Shown: positions 1 to 11,131 of the stretch, piece after piece | Numbering within the stretch: the first letter of the stretch is position 1 | Layout: each line of letters starts with the position of its first letter | Source: Fonsecaea monophora | Lineage: Eukaryota; Ascomycota; Eurotiomycetes; Chaetothyriales; Herpotrichiellaceae | Direction: 5' to 3' | Assembly: GCF_001642475.1 (NCBI RefSeq) | Contig: NW_019173943.1 | Coordinates: forward strand, 410,575-474,574 | DNA length: 64,000 nucleotides | Translations under genes and position numbers: made by a program | The notes under the pieces: model-generated | What the model was told of the DNA's origin: nothing | What the model saw: only the letters and a program-made list of their open reading frames with translations | Databases searched by the model: none

Positions 1-1
1 T

Positions 2-634
2 TACAGGACGAAACAATCCGACACAACAGTGGTACCCTTTGATGTATTGGGAGACGACACCAGCTGCCTCGTCGATGCCTTTGCGTGGAGGGTGGCCTAC
101 CAGACATTCGAAATTCTGAGACGCCATGACGATGAAGGCGCATCGTGGGACAGCCTCCTTGTTTCTTTCTGGCGGCTAAGCACGGCCTATTCGCAGTACT
201 TGGTCGTCCGGAATTTCCACCAAGTGTTAAGCCATCCGACAGCGCAAATTTCGCCACCTCCCGCGTCGGACACGATGGCGGTGCTACACAGTCTATTCAG
301 GCTGAATGCGCTCTATTGCCTGTCAAACGAATCCTCGGAATTTCTTACAAGCGGTGCCTGTACGGCGAAGGTGCTTCATATGCTTCGCGAAGAGCGATTG
401 CTGCCGCTGTTGTCGGAAGTGCGACCACATGCAGTAAAACTGGTCGACGCTTGGAAGATTTCAGATTGGCAACTCGACAGTAGCCTGGGACGGGCAGATG
501 GGAGAGTGTACGAAGATCTGTTTTATCGCGCCAGCGAGAATAACCCTCTGAACGACATCATATTTGACCCATCTCCAAACAGCACCACTCTCTTCAAGAC
601 AAGAAGCTCCCGAGGTCCCTCGAGCAAGCTTTAG
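2..634 (+). CDS. Peroxisomal acyl-CoA oxidase, C-terminal part (5' end outside window)
   Basis: This is the C-terminal ~210 residues of an acyl-CoA oxidase, the flavoenzyme that carries out the first, H2O2-producing step of peroxisomal fatty-acid beta-oxidation. The frame is open to the window edge, so the start and FAD domain are missing; the first bases (ttacag) look like an intron acceptor, so the visible part may be the last exon. Seen directly: the family's C-terminal signature SSLGRADGRVYEDLF followed by ENNPLN, and a terminal Ser-Lys-Leu, the canonical PTS1 peroxisome import signal. The next gene, FAB1, is in the same direction about 0.9 kb on. Functional class is confident from the signature plus SKL; chain-length specificity cannot be told. 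Confidence 0.85.
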   Translation, partial: YRTKQSDTTVVPFDVLGDDTSCLVDAFAWRVAYQTFEILRRHDDEGASWDSLLVSFWRLSTAYSQYLVVRNFHQVLSHPTAQISPPPASDTMAVLHSLFRLNALYCLSNESSEFLTSGACTAKVLHMLREERLLPLLSEVRPHAVKLVDAWKISDWQLDSSLGRADGRVYEDLFYRASENNPLNDIIFDPSPNSTTLFKTRSSRGPSSKL

Positions 635-1567
635 AGAAGGGCCCTGCTAGCATCATATCGGAAAGCGCTGTTTCTCGCCATCCCGCGAGCGCTTCCAGGG
701 CGAATTTTAGGATAGGCTGAGCCGCAGGGAATACAACGCGGCGAATAAGAGAGTGCTTTCTCTCCTAAGAACATTTTATCCTGACCCAGAGATAATTTTA
801 CACACCAGGCCGAGAGCTTGAAATTTATCTATAAGCCAGCACCCAGGTTACACGTAATAACAAATCAAACTTTCTAATGAGGCAATGCTGGTCTGTGTGC
901 TGTAGTTTTACTAGAACCGCCTATTTACTACCTAGGTAAGGTATATATAGGTCACTCCCAAGGTCGTCTCTGGTACATGGGCTAATTCGTCATTTTTATA
1001 ATGGCTAAATGTTAAGGACTGCCTGGCGAGTAGCTATCACATCTCGTAGAAATCTAATGGTAGCCAGTATAGCCCTCTATCTTGTGGTGTAATAAAGATA
1101 TGACGCTCAAGGAGCGCAGGCTCCTTCGCAAACGAGACGAGGTCTTGGAACGGTTGGAGAAAGTGAGATGGCTAAGGATCTAATTCACGTGATACTCAAT
1201 CACGTGGCTCTCAGGAAGTCCCTCGGCCAAGCTAGTGACGTTTAGCGGTCGCCTCCCTTTTGGTGCCTAAGCGTGCACGCGTGCCAGGGTGCCGGGCACT
1301 ATATCAGTGGCGCAGACTGCGGCATCCCCATCCATGTTCTGTGGAGAAATGACCGCATTCACATCTGCTATACAAAGTCTCGGGACTGCTCCCTGCCTTG
1401 TCGTCGATGGTGGCAGACTTCTCCTCAACCGTGGACATACTCGATAACATCTCTCGCGATGAAGCCACGAGCATGACGCTGTCCAAGTATCCTCACGATA
1501 ATCGTCCGAATGTGGGCGGCAGGCCTCCAGATTGACGTCTTCCGACCCCAAGACAAAGGCTCACACC
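635..1567. other. Intergenic: acyl-CoA oxidase 3' end and FAB1 leader
   Basis: No recognisable gene. The distal part should be the FAB1 promoter and 5' UTR. It contains two short overlapping upstream ORFs (1459-1476 and 1473-1535) and a TATATATA-like stretch near 943-950. I see no repeat or RNA gene. Confidence 0.5.
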
Positions 1568-4500
1568 ATGCCCCCTTCCTCCGTTGCTTCCATCCCCACG
1601 GAGAAGGACAAGGATGCTCAGAAAGACCGGGATAGCCCTTCTGCATCCTCCATTTTCCTTCCCCTCGGAAGAAGAACTCGTCGAGATTCCAAGTCATCCC
1701 TGTCCCACGATCTCGACCAAGATGCCCTCAACCACGCGCTCAATACCATCCATACCGCGGCATCCCAGTCAAACCACTTGACGGTCTTTAATGACTACGC
1801 CGATCCCCCGACGGCCTCCTCTCAAGCGGAGAACAAGTCTTTGGCGAGCGAAATACAAGGAGGCATATCAGGCTTGTACAACAAATTGAAGGCTACCGTC
1901 GGTGGTTCCAAGGAGGGTGAAGAACATCATCAAGATGCGTCCTCTAACCCCTCGGTGGGGGATGATCGAACCAGCTCCAAGATCAGCTCCGGTATCACGT
2001 CCAAGGCACCTTCGCCCCGACTGACAGCCTCAGACACGACGCTTTCAATCGATCTGGCCCCATCGAAAGTCTCTTCGAAGGCCACAAGCATTTCGAAGCC
2101 CTCGATACCCTCTACGCCCGCTCTCCGCTCACCTACCGGTCCTCCCCAGCCTTCTTCCCACCTTGCTGACCCTTCGGTGACTTCAGTTAATATCCATGCT
2201 GTCGGCTCGGCGAATCATTCGAGGGCTGGGTCTGCGTTCGAACTCGATTCTCCTCACGAGCGGAGTCTAACAGCTTCTGCAGATAGCGAAAGTCTGCGCA
2301 AAGCTCTTTCCAAGCAAGGGACCGAGACGTCCTTCACCGAGAGGGGGAACAAGCTGATCACATCGCCTCTTCTGAGTGCCAGGGGAGTGGCTGTATCCCA
2401 CGATCGAGGACTGTCAACTGCCTCCAATCAAAGTCACTATAGTCATGTTGATGGTGTGGCCAGCCCGCCATTGTTGACGTCGCCTCAGGCGGAGCGATCG
2501 GCTGCCCGAATAGTGATGGCGAATAGACAAGACAACCCTTCACAGTTGAGGCACACCAACCCTCTAGACCTCTTGGCTGAAAATGCAGTCAACTCCACCA
2601 AAGCCTCAGCCTCCTCTCAAGGCAAGCCTAGTGAAGTTTCTGGCTTGAAGTCACCCCTGCTATCGACGTTGGACCAAAGACCGTCAGAGAAACTGGCCCC
2701 AAAAATAAGCCAGTCAAGATTGCCAGGCTTCTATGCCTCGCGAACAACTTCATCAGACTCATCAGTCACAGCTGGCATGTTGCGTGCAAATCTGGATCCC
2801 CGTGACGATGACTCGCGCAGTATCGTCATACACCGCACCTCTCAAGCGAGACCGATCAGCAAGCTGCGTAGCAAGTTGTTGAGTAAAGAGTTCTGGATGC
2901 GAGATGAGAATGCAAAAGACTGCTTTCATTGTGGCGAGCAGTTCACTACATTCCGCCGGAAGCACCATTGTCGCACGTGCGGCCAGATCTTTGACAACAA
3001 GTGCACGGTTCTCATCAATGGGAGTCACTTTGGGTCCAATAGTGCCGTTCGTGTCTGCAAACCGTGCGAGTCCATCATCACTTCCCACGACGACGACTCG
3101 TCTGATTATTCGGCTGAAGATCTGGCTTTGACGGAACCGGCCCCTCGTCCACGGACCCCTGAACCCTCTCATTTTGCCCGCGTCCTGCCCCGGTTTGAGG
3201 ATGACAATGCTTCAGTCACTTCGCAGTCTCTCGAGCAAATGGCCAGGACGCCCACAATGAGCTTTCCAGTACGACGAGCTTTCGATGGGGCCAACCGCAA
3301 TTCCGCTGTGCTGGAGTTCGATACAACCGATCGACCCCTCCCTCGACCAAGCTCCTCTAGGTCCTTGAAAGCAACTCATTCTATTGGGCATAGCCACAAG
3401 AGGCATCACTCCAGACATCAGCACATACGCAATTTCAAGGCTTACCATGAAGATAGAGCACCTTTCCAACGTCGTGCTGCCGACGACGGAATCAAAGTTG
3501 GCAAGTCTTCAGCGTTTCATCGCGACAGCATCATTGACCCTGATCTCGCACAATATCTCTCGGATGACCCCTCGAGTGAGGAAGACCAGTCCATCAGTGA
3601 AACCTTGAGTCAAGATAAATTGTCCCGTAGCGAACCTGATAGCGACAAAAGCGCGATAGGGGGTCTTTTGGCAGCCGTGCGCAAGGGTCGTTCTCGCCTA
3701 GGGGATCGGAGTATCGCTGGATTTCTCAACATAGGAAAAGAAGCCGACGAAGCCAGTGTCATCAGTTCGCGCAATATAGAAGCACTTCGGGGTTCTCGGA
3801 AGCGGAACCTCAGTGTTTCGAGTAGTATCCATCGCGGAACACCAAGAACAACGAGAGAGCGACTGCAGATTATTATCCCCGGAAACCAAGACGATCTGCA
3901 AGACGGTCTCGGAGACTCAGCAAGTATCTACCGGGGCCGATCAAGGATGATACGAAGTGCATCTATGCATGGGATGGCTGCACCAGCCATGGAGCTCAAT
4001 CGTGCGAGTATCCAACATGTGCATAAAATGCTTCAGCAGCTTCTCAGGGACGCGAATATACCGAAAGTCCAGAGTTGGCAGGATGCCCTCATTCCTATCT
4101 TGCTCAAAGCGACTGATGATGTCGACCCAGATGTCCAGGGTGGAGACGACATAGACATTCGTAACTATGTCAAGTTGAAGAAGATTCCTGGGGGCAAACC
4201 TGGTGACACTGCATACATCTCCGGCTTGATCTTCACAAAGAACGTGGCTTTGAAGTCCATGGCTCGATCCCACACGAACCCCAAGATCTTGATCATCACT
4301 TTTGCGCTTGAATATGCCAGACACGAACAACATTTCATGAGTCTGGATCCGGTCATCAGACAAGAAAAGGAGTATCTGGCCAATCTTGTTGGTCGTATTG
4401 CCGCCCTGAAGCCAGACGTTCTGTTGGCTCAGCGCAACATCTCTGGCCTCGCTCTTGAGCTCCTTGAAAAGGCAAATATCACCACCATTTTCAATGTGAA

Positions 4501-7500
4501 GTCATCGGTTCTTGAAGCTGTCTCGCGGTGCACTCAAGCTCGTGTCGTACATTCCATGGACAAATTGACGTCCTTGTCAGATCCATTTGGTCGATGCGAT
4601 TCTTTTGAGGTGAAGACTTTCGTGGCTGACGGGCGAAGGAAAACGTACGTCTATCTATCTGGTTGCCCGCCTCAGCTTGGGTGCACGATCGCACTCAGAG
4701 GCGCTGACCGACCGACCTTGTCCAAGATCAAACGCGTCACTGAATTCATGGTCTACGTGGTCTATAATCTGAAATTAGAGACCTGCCTGATGAGGGATGA
4801 ATTTGCATTGATACCGAGCGCGCCGACTGCCAATACATCGGAAACTACGGTCAATACCCTCCCGAAGTCTGCAGCAGCTGAGGATACTGCAACTTCGCAA
4901 GATGCTAATGGGAACACGGAAAAAGCTGACAGTAATGTCGCTGCGGCCGGGGATGTCTCGAATGCAGAAGTCATGACTTTGGAAAAGGAAGTCCGTTTTG
5001 CTCAAGCTGTCAGGACGGACAGCACCGATTCTGCGCACATACCAGATGACATTCCTGTGCCTACGTTTTATGAAGACCTGGTCCTCAAGCACGAAACCCG
5101 TATCCTTTCGGCCTCGCCATTTGTCAAATTCATGCAGCCATATCTTCTTATGCGTGCAAGAGAGTTGGAAAGACGTGTGGCGTATCTTAAGCGGCTCCGA
5201 GACCAGGATCTCTCGGCTGAACAGACGATGGAAGACAAGGGAAAGACGTCCAAGTTCACTTTGATTCACCCGGAAATGGTGCACAGGCCTCTGGCTGGGG
5301 CCAGCAAGAAAGTTCGCGAGATCATTCATGCAGTACACGACGCTGAGTATGACAAGGCTGTCTACAATTATGAAAGTCAGAAAAAACAGTGGGAGACCTA
5401 TCTCTCGGGGAACCGCAATCTTTTTGACCCCTTTGCGCACCAGAACATTGTCGTTTTATTCAGTCTCGTTTCCACCGAGACATCTGTTCCTTGCTCTGGC
5501 CCGGATCTTCTCGCCTTTAGTTTCTACAACGAACATGAGACCGAAGCCGAGTTCGAGGCGGATTGTACTCTGGGGCAATACGTTGAGGATCTATGTTACA
5601 GGGCAAACGACATCTGCCCATCCGACGCCTGTGAAAAGAAAATGCATGAGCATCATCGGCAGTATGTCCATGGCGAAGCACAGATCACAGTCTTTGTACA
5701 GCCATATCCTTCCAAGATGCGCGGCTTTCAGGATGTGATTTTGATGTGGAGTCAGTGCAAGATCTGCGGTGTCGAGACCACTGTTACTCCCATGTCTACC
5801 AGCACTTGGAAATATTCGTTTGGAAAATATCTTGAACTGTCGTTCTGGAGTGCCGATCTCCATGCTCGGGCCGGCATCTGTCCACATGACTTGCACAGAG
5901 ACCATTTCCGATTCTTTGGGTACAAGGATTTTGCTCTTCGGGTTCATTACGATCCAATCGACCTGCTCGAGATTATTGTGCCTAGAATGAGGCTCACTTG
6001 GAAAATCGACAACGACTTGAAGTTCCGTAATGATTTCTATACACGCTTGGAACATCGCATCACGAAGTTTATGGTGTCTGTCAAACTTCGTTTAAAGAAT
6101 ATTAATGCCGAGGCGGTCTTGCCTGAAACTGCCGAAGCATGTCGCGCAGAGATTGAACGACTGACAAAGAAAGCCAATGAGGAACACGCAGGCCTCATCA
6201 AACAGCTTCAGGAACGATATACCAACACGAGATACTGGGAAACGATCCCACTTAACGCTGTTCTGCGGGCCACGCAAGAAAAAGTGTCCGAATGGGATGA
6301 TGCCTTTGCAGACTTTGAGAGAAATTTCTTCCCTTCCGAAACAGATATTCACCGACTGGCAACTCTCCAACTTAAGAAGATCTTCCTTGACCGCGATGTC
6401 TCCGTCGCATCCTTGAAGTCAGATGATGAAGGGGCGACCACGCCTTCAACCGAAGAAGTGACTGATGAGAAAGGGGGAGCTGGAGAGACGCTCACCGAGG
6501 GCCGACGGCCCAGCAAACTTTCGCCAGAGAAAACACAGAGCTTCCTTCAAAGCGTACTTGAGGAGCATGCCACTACTCCGGCAGACGAGATTGGGGTTTC
6601 CGAAGTGCCTGAGATTACCAAATCCGACGTACAGAGTCTGCCTTCCATTTTAGACGGTCCTCGCAATGTTGAAGATGTTAAGCACCTCGATCTGGCGATA
6701 GTGTCGCCAGCCCAGCAAGCGATCCTTGGGGCAGAAGATGGTGCCACACAGAATTCGTTGGTCGCTCCCGCTGAACATATGGGCATCGATGAATCACGTG
6801 AAAATGTGGCAAGCGGCATCTCGAATACAGGAGAAACATCCATAGAAACGCCAGAGATTATTGTCACCGGTCAACAGACTCAGCCAATAGATTTACCTCA
6901 GCCCGGAATACAGAATGCCTCTCCAACGATGGTGTTGCGAAGGCGGATCGATGGGAAGTCCTCGCCAGGACTTGCTCGAGCCCACTCGCAACCTGCTGGC
7001 TCCGTTGCACTTCGCGCGGCCACTGTCCAGACGGCTTCAAGTACTTTGTCGGCCGTCAACGCGATCAATGGATTTCCGAAACAAAGCCCGGCATTGTCCG
7101 CACAGAGCAGTGATGTTGATGTGATCATTCCCGATAAAAAGCTCTCTGAACGACTGGGCTTTTCACATCTGAAGAACAAGACATTTTCGAAAGGCCAGTC
7201 GCTCATTCCGCGAGCGGTTACGAACCGTAAAGAGTCCAGAGTCTCCAACCTTGCGAAACACTTCGAGCAACTCAGCCGCGAGTTTGAGAGAGAGCGGATC
7301 CGGGAGAGACGACTTCGCGCTGCAAGAAATATGCAGTCTAGAGTGTACCCCTTGGCAGCGTCAAAACCCATTGTCGAGGTATTCAAGGATGTCGACGTGG
7401 CTGTGGACGAACGAGGAGATTCCGACGATATTTTTGGCAAGGATGATGAACCTCCTGTGGAGGGGACGGACAAGGCCTCGGGCACAGCCGAGGCCATGGC

Positions 7501-9010
7501 AAAGGTTGGCTCGCCTCAGGAAGGCGACACTGGACTTCATGTCGAAGAGCCGGCCGGCGACACGGCAGAGAACGAGACTGACGTTCAGCCATCAAGTCAT
7601 GCTCCTTCAGAAGCCGAGGAACCGAGCGACATTGATGAAGCAGAGGACGAGATCTTCTTACCAGACTCGCCCGAGGATCTAATGCGGATGTCCCAAGATG
7701 ATATCGATCTCAAGGAGCTTCCCAAACATGAGAGAACCTCGCTGATGAAGATGCTGACCAACTTCTGGGCTGAGCGGTCATCGAGCGGTTGGACCACCCT
7801 CGAATATCCCTTGGGAACATCAGAGCACATTTTCGCTGATTGCGACATTATTGTGCGCGAAGATGAGCCCAGCTCCATCATCGCTTTTGCCTTGGACTCG
7901 CATGACTACACGACGATGCTCCAGAACATGCAGAATCGCGCCCCAAGCGAGGAGATGGCCCATGATTTTAGTGGTCATGACCATGGTGATGATATGCAGT
8001 CCGAAGTCATGCATTCGCTCCTGCGCAAAACAGGAACTCATCTCAAATACCAATTCCAGGAGGGTCCCGCCAAGATGCTCTGTAAGATCTTCTTTGCGGA
8101 GCAGTTCGATGCAGTGCGCCGGAAATGCGGTGTTGCTGACCGATTTGTCGAATCGCTCTCGAGATGCCTGAAATGGGATTCCAAGGGTGGCAAGACGAGG
8201 TCGCTCTTTTTGAAAACCCTCGATGACCGATTCATCTTGAAGTCACTGTCCCCTATCGAGACACAGTCGTTCCTCAAGTTTGCACCTAACTATTTCCAGA
8301 TTATGTCAGAGGCCTTCTTCCACGAGTTGCCCTCTGTCATTGCAAAGATGTTTGGCTTCTACCAGATCATTGTCAAAAATTCCGCCACCGGGCTTGAATA
8401 CAATTGGTTCTTACTGGTGATGGAGAACTTGTTCTACGACCGCGTCCCTACACGTATTTTCGACTTGAAGGGAAGTATGCGGAACCGGAAGATGAACGCC
8501 ACGGGCGAGAAGGGCGAAGTTTTGCTAGACGAGAATATGGTTGAATTCATATATGAGTCACCCCTCTTTGCTCGAGAACATAGCAAGAAACTGTTGAGGT
8601 CGTCGGTGCACAACGACACCTTATTCTTGGCACGCCAAAACGTCATGGACTATTCGCTCATGGTCGCCATTGACGAGAATCGGAAAGAGCTTGTGGTGGG
8701 TATCATCGACTGCATCCGCACGTATACATGGGACAAGAAACTTGAAAGTTGGATCAAGGATCGTGGCCTTGTCCCGGTACGGGGTGGGAACAAGAACAGG
8801 CCGACAGTGACGTCTCCCCGGGAATATAAGAGGAGATTTCGAGAGGCAATGAATCGGTACGTCCTTGAGGCACCCGATTGTTGGCATCAGTTCAAGCCGG
8901 TGAGGATGGAGCGGAGGCTGTTGGAAGGGAGAGGTGAAAAGGATATTGGTGGACCGGACGGAAGGGATCAGGACGGGGAGAAAGAGAACGAGGTCCAGCT
9001 ATTCTCTTAG
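1568..9010 (+). CDS. FAB1: 1-phosphatidylinositol-3-phosphate 5-kinase (FAB1/PIKfyve)
   Basis: Makes PI(3,5)P2 from PI3P on vacuole/endosome membranes, controlling vacuole size and retrograde traffic. 2480 residues in one uninterrupted exon. The start is the first ATG in frame at 1568; the frame is open further upstream to a TTG only. Domains in order: long Ser-rich disordered N-terminus (1-435); FYVE zinc finger about 441-502 with WMRD, RRKHHCRTCG and RVC motifs, which bind PI3P; TCP-1/Cpn60-like domain about 876-1085; Cys-rich region with CKIC near 1395; disordered acidic linker about 1610-2050; PIP-kinase domain about 2070-2440 with FILKSLS (ATP lysine), DLKGS, MDYSLMV and IIDCIRTYTWDK. 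Length and order match the PIKfyve family. No missing catalytic motif seen. Partners VAC14 and FIG4 are not in the window. Confidence 0.97.
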   Translation: MPPSSVASIPTEKDKDAQKDRDSPSASSIFLPLGRRTRRDSKSSLSHDLDQDALNHALNTIHTAASQSNHLTVFNDYADPPTASSQAENKSLASEIQGGISGLYNKLKATVGGSKEGEEHHQDASSNPSVGDDRTSSKISSGITSKAPSPRLTASDTTLSIDLAPSKVSSKATSISKPSIPSTPALRSPTGPPQPSSHLADPSVTSVNIHAVGSANHSRAGSAFELDSPHERSLTASADSESLRKALSKQGTETSFTERGNKLITSPLLSARGVAVSHDRGLSTASNQSHYSHVDGVASPPLLTSPQAERSAARIVMANRQDNPSQLRHTNPLDLLAENAVNSTKASASSQGKPSEVSGLKSPLLSTLDQRPSEKLAPKISQSRLPGFYASRTTSSDSSVTAGMLRANLDPRDDDSRSIVIHRTSQARPISKLRSKLLSKEFWMRDENAKDCFHCGEQFTTFRRKHHCRTCGQIFDNKCTVLINGSHFGSNSAVRVCKPCESIITSHDDDSSDYSAEDLALTEPAPRPRTPEPSHFARVLPRFEDDNASVTSQSLEQMARTPTMSFPVRRAFDGANRNSAVLEFDTTDRPLPRPSSSRSLKATHSIGHSHKRHHSRHQHIRNFKAYHEDRAPFQRRAADDGIKVGKSSAFHRDSIIDPDLAQYLSDDPSSEEDQSISETLSQDKLSRSEPDSDKSAIGGLLAAVRKGRSRLGDRSIAGFLNIGKEADEASVISSRNIEALRGSRKRNLSVSSSIHRGTPRTTRERLQIIIPGNQDDLQDGLGDSASIYRGRSRMIRSASMHGMAAPAMELNRASIQHVHKMLQQLLRDANIPKVQSWQDALIPILLKATDDVDPDVQGGDDIDIRNYVKLKKIPGGKPGDTAYISGLIFTKNVALKSMARSHTNPKILIITFALEYARHEQHFMSLDPVIRQEKEYLANLVGRIAALKPDVLLAQRNISGLALELLEKANITTIFNVKSSVLEAVSRCTQARVVHSMDKLTSLSDPFGRCDSFEVKTFVADGRRKTYVYLSGCPPQLGCTIALRGADRPTLSKIKRVTEFMVYVVYNLKLETCLMRDEFALIPSAPTANTSETTVNTLPKSAAAEDTATSQDANGNTEKADSNVAAAGDVSNAEVMTLEKEVRFAQAVRTDSTDSAHIPDDIPVPTFYEDLVLKHETRILSASPFVKFMQPYLLMRARELERRVAYLKRLRDQDLSAEQTMEDKGKTSKFTLIHPEMVHRPLAGASKKVREIIHAVHDAEYDKAVYNYESQKKQWETYLSGNRNLFDPFAHQNIVVLFSLVSTETSVPCSGPDLLAFSFYNEHETEAEFEADCTLGQYVEDLCYRANDICPSDACEKKMHEHHRQYVHGEAQITVFVQPYPSKMRGFQDVILMWSQCKICGVETTVTPMSTSTWKYSFGKYLELSFWSADLHARAGICPHDLHRDHFRFFGYKDFALRVHYDPIDLLEIIVPRMRLTWKIDNDLKFRNDFYTRLEHRITKFMVSVKLRLKNINAEAVLPETAEACRAEIERLTKKANEEHAGLIKQLQERYTNTRYWETIPLNAVLRATQEKVSEWDDAFADFERNFFPSETDIHRLATLQLKKIFLDRDVSVASLKSDDEGATTPSTEEVTDEKGGAGETLTEGRRPSKLSPEKTQSFLQSVLEEHATTPADEIGVSEVPEITKSDVQSLPSILDGPRNVEDVKHLDLAIVSPAQQAILGAEDGATQNSLVAPAEHMGIDESRENVASGISNTGETSIETPEIIVTGQQTQPIDLPQPGIQNASPTMVLRRRIDGKSSPGLARAHSQPAGSVALRAATVQTASSTLSAVNAINGFPKQSPALSAQSSDVDVIIPDKKLSERLGFSHLKNKTFSKGQSLIPRAVTNRKESRVSNLAKHFEQLSREFERERIRERRLRAARNMQSRVYPLAASKPIVEVFKDVDVAVDERGDSDDIFGKDDEPPVEGTDKASGTAEAMAKVGSPQEGDTGLHVEEPAGDTAENETDVQPSSHAPSEAEEPSDIDEAEDEIFLPDSPEDLMRMSQDDIDLKELPKHERTSLMKMLTNFWAERSSSGWTTLEYPLGTSEHIFADCDIIVREDEPSSIIAFALDSHDYTTMLQNMQNRAPSEEMAHDFSGHDHGDDMQSEVMHSLLRKTGTHLKYQFQEGPAKMLCKIFFAEQFDAVRRKCGVADRFVESLSRCLKWDSKGGKTRSLFLKTLDDRFILKSLSPIETQSFLKFAPNYFQIMSEAFFHELPSVIAKMFGFYQIIVKNSATGLEYNWFLLVMENLFYDRVPTRIFDLKGSMRNRKMNATGEKGEVLLDENMVEFIYESPLFAREHSKKLLRSSVHNDTLFLARQNVMDYSLMVAIDENRKELVVGIIDCIRTYTWDKKLESWIKDRGLVPVRGGNKNRPTVTSPREYKRRFREAMNRYVLEAPDCWHQFKPVRMERRLLEGRGEKDIGGPDGRDQDGEKENEVQLFS

Positions 9011-9450
9011 CGGGTATTGGGTTAGAACAAAACAAGTCCCAGGTTTTTGTCAGTGATGATGACGCCTGGCATGGGCAAGGCTGAGTCTGGCATATATAAA
9101 TACAACGGGGAGCGGGAGTTATGATCAGTATTAGCGACAGGCGCCGGTGTTTGTCTTGGATAGTGCGGCCACGATGTGATGATGCTGCCAGTGCATGACA
9201 CGAGCGAATAGATTGTCTGTCAGACGGTATCAACCTCTTTATATATGTGGTCAGCATAAATTTGTGACCAAGGTCGAACATGAGAGAAATAGAGTCTGCC
9301 CACTAATTAACTCACTTACTAAGCACATCGAAATATCCTGGCCACCGGTGCTGGCCGTTGGTCAAAGGTCATAAATGGGTTCAGGGAAGGTCCTCGATAG
9401 GCTGAGGGTAGGTTGGGACTAGGGTATGTTTATCTTATGGTCTTGGTCAT

Positions 9451-9486
9451 GGTCAAGGGCATAGTCACGGGCATAGTCAAGGGCAC
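9451..9486. repeat. Three tandem 12-bp units
   Basis: Three head-to-tail copies of a 12-mer of the form ggtcaagggcat, with one or two changes each. A minor minisatellite downstream of FAB1; no function evident. Confidence 0.6.
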
Positions 9487-9732
9487 GAGCGACTTCGCCG
9501 GTAGCGTTGACCTTGTCGTTGTTGTCACTACAGTTGTCAATGTTGCTGATGTCGATGCCAATGTCGATGCAGACGTTCGATGTGAACATCATCACGCCCT
9601 TTCCAACCTGTCCAACCAGTACTTCGTGTGACGGTCACGCTGAGCCCATCGTGTAGAGGCACAGCGTCGACCGGACTCTCAAGTCCCCTGACGATAGATA
9701 GATCGATCGACCGATCTGCCACGGGCCACGCC

Positions 9733-10027
9733 ATGGCTGTCAAGAACATGCTCCAGACGGGCCATTTGCTGAACGCCTTCACCCGGAAATGGGGTAATGG
9801 GATTATCTTGTTACTTCCCCCCGGCTTCGACAAGTTGTCAGTTTCCATATTCTATCTATTATTGTTCTACTATATCCGTGCGACTAACAACACATAGAGG
9901 TTGCATAATGGCGGCATTACACGAGTCAATGCCATCGCCAAAGTCTTGCACGACACCTTGGACGATGAACCATTAGGAACGATCTGTCAATTACTCGAAA
10001 CCAAGATCCTCACTCCCGTCCTGCAAG
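9733..10027 (+). other. Possible small split gene, family unknown
   Basis: A tentative model. Exon A (9733-9840, 36 codons from an ATG) joins in phase to exon B (9898-10027) across a 57-bp intron with a good branch point (gactaac) and TAG acceptor, but a weak GTTTCC donor. Exon B reads RLHNGGITRVNAIAKVL and on, ending at CAAG|gtacac, a plausible donor to a further exon that I cannot find. The stretch has protein-like composition but I do not recognise it. It could be a gene remnant or chance. Confidence 0.2.
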
Positions 10028-11131
10028 GTACACGTATCCACCTTGAACTGACTTCGGCACCCGGGGTCCCTTTCCAACAAACGCGTCTCGAGACCGCTGG
10101 CGTGATCCGCGGACACAAAAAAAACACAGGACAAACCCTACCTGTCTCCCTCTTCTTCTCCTTCTGGTGGTCACCCACTCGCAGCCTCCACCGGCATGCA
10201 CGCACGAAGTCCGTTGAGCCACGCCATGGCGTAGTATGTGTCCATGCCGCCCGCCCACGCCCGCCGTCCTCACAGCCCATGTACCCAGGGTCCACCCATG
10301 GGGTATATCGTCCATGTCCATGTCGATGCAGCGGGCGTGCGCCCAGACTCTCCTCACGGGCCGGTCATCTAGGAGAGCCAGCCAGGTCGATGTGGTTGCC
10401 GCGCCATCGGTCAGCGCCGATCGGCGTGTGTACTTGAGGCAGAGCTAGCAGAGGGCGGTGGGAGCGCCGAAACCAGCGCCGGAGCTGCTGGAGCATGAGG
10501 ATGCGCCGGTCTGATATGTCAAAGCCGCGTGACGCAGGCGAGGCGTTTGCAGGCGGGGCCCAGCACGATCCGAGACGGCTTGTCGAGGTGCTTCATGATC
10601 TTGAGTTGTTACTTCAGGTGGAAGGGTCAACAGGGTCAGATTGGGCGACTTGCTGGTCCTCGCATTTTGGCGTCTGATTTTGACGCTTGTGGCGATCTCG
10701 GCCGCTGGACAGAATCTAAAGCACCCATGTCAGCTGAATGAGCCACGCTGGAAAGGCAGGCTGAGATTCAGTACTCAAGCGAGATGGGACAGAAAACTTG
10801 ACATGGAGACGAATGACTCTGCGCACAGTGGACAGGTCGGGTAGCATTAATGTGGCACGAGGGACTAGCGACACCCCCACGAATAGAGATAGGGACTCTT
10901 GCCATCTTAATGTGAAGAGATGTTGTAGACGGTGACAAGGTTCAAGACAACAATGATGACGCTTGACGAGGACCTGCTCGTGGTTGATGAATGCAAAGAG
11001 TCAAGGAGCGCAGAGACAAGGAGGATGGCAGTGGGCTCAAATTACAGAAGTCGGATGGTAACCTTGGATTCTGCAAGCATATATTTGTTTTTGGTGCCTA
11101 CAGTGAAGTGAATTGCTCTCAGGGCAGCAGG

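Larger units (their letters stand above)
9011..11131. other. Intergenic between convergent FAB1 and KMO genes
   Basis: 2.1 kb, unusually long for a convergent pair. It holds a short 12-bp tandem repeat (9451-9486) and one possible small split gene (9733-10027, separate entry). The rest (10.1-11.1 kb) is GC-rich with only short ORFs that I cannot relate to any family. Confidence 0.4.
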
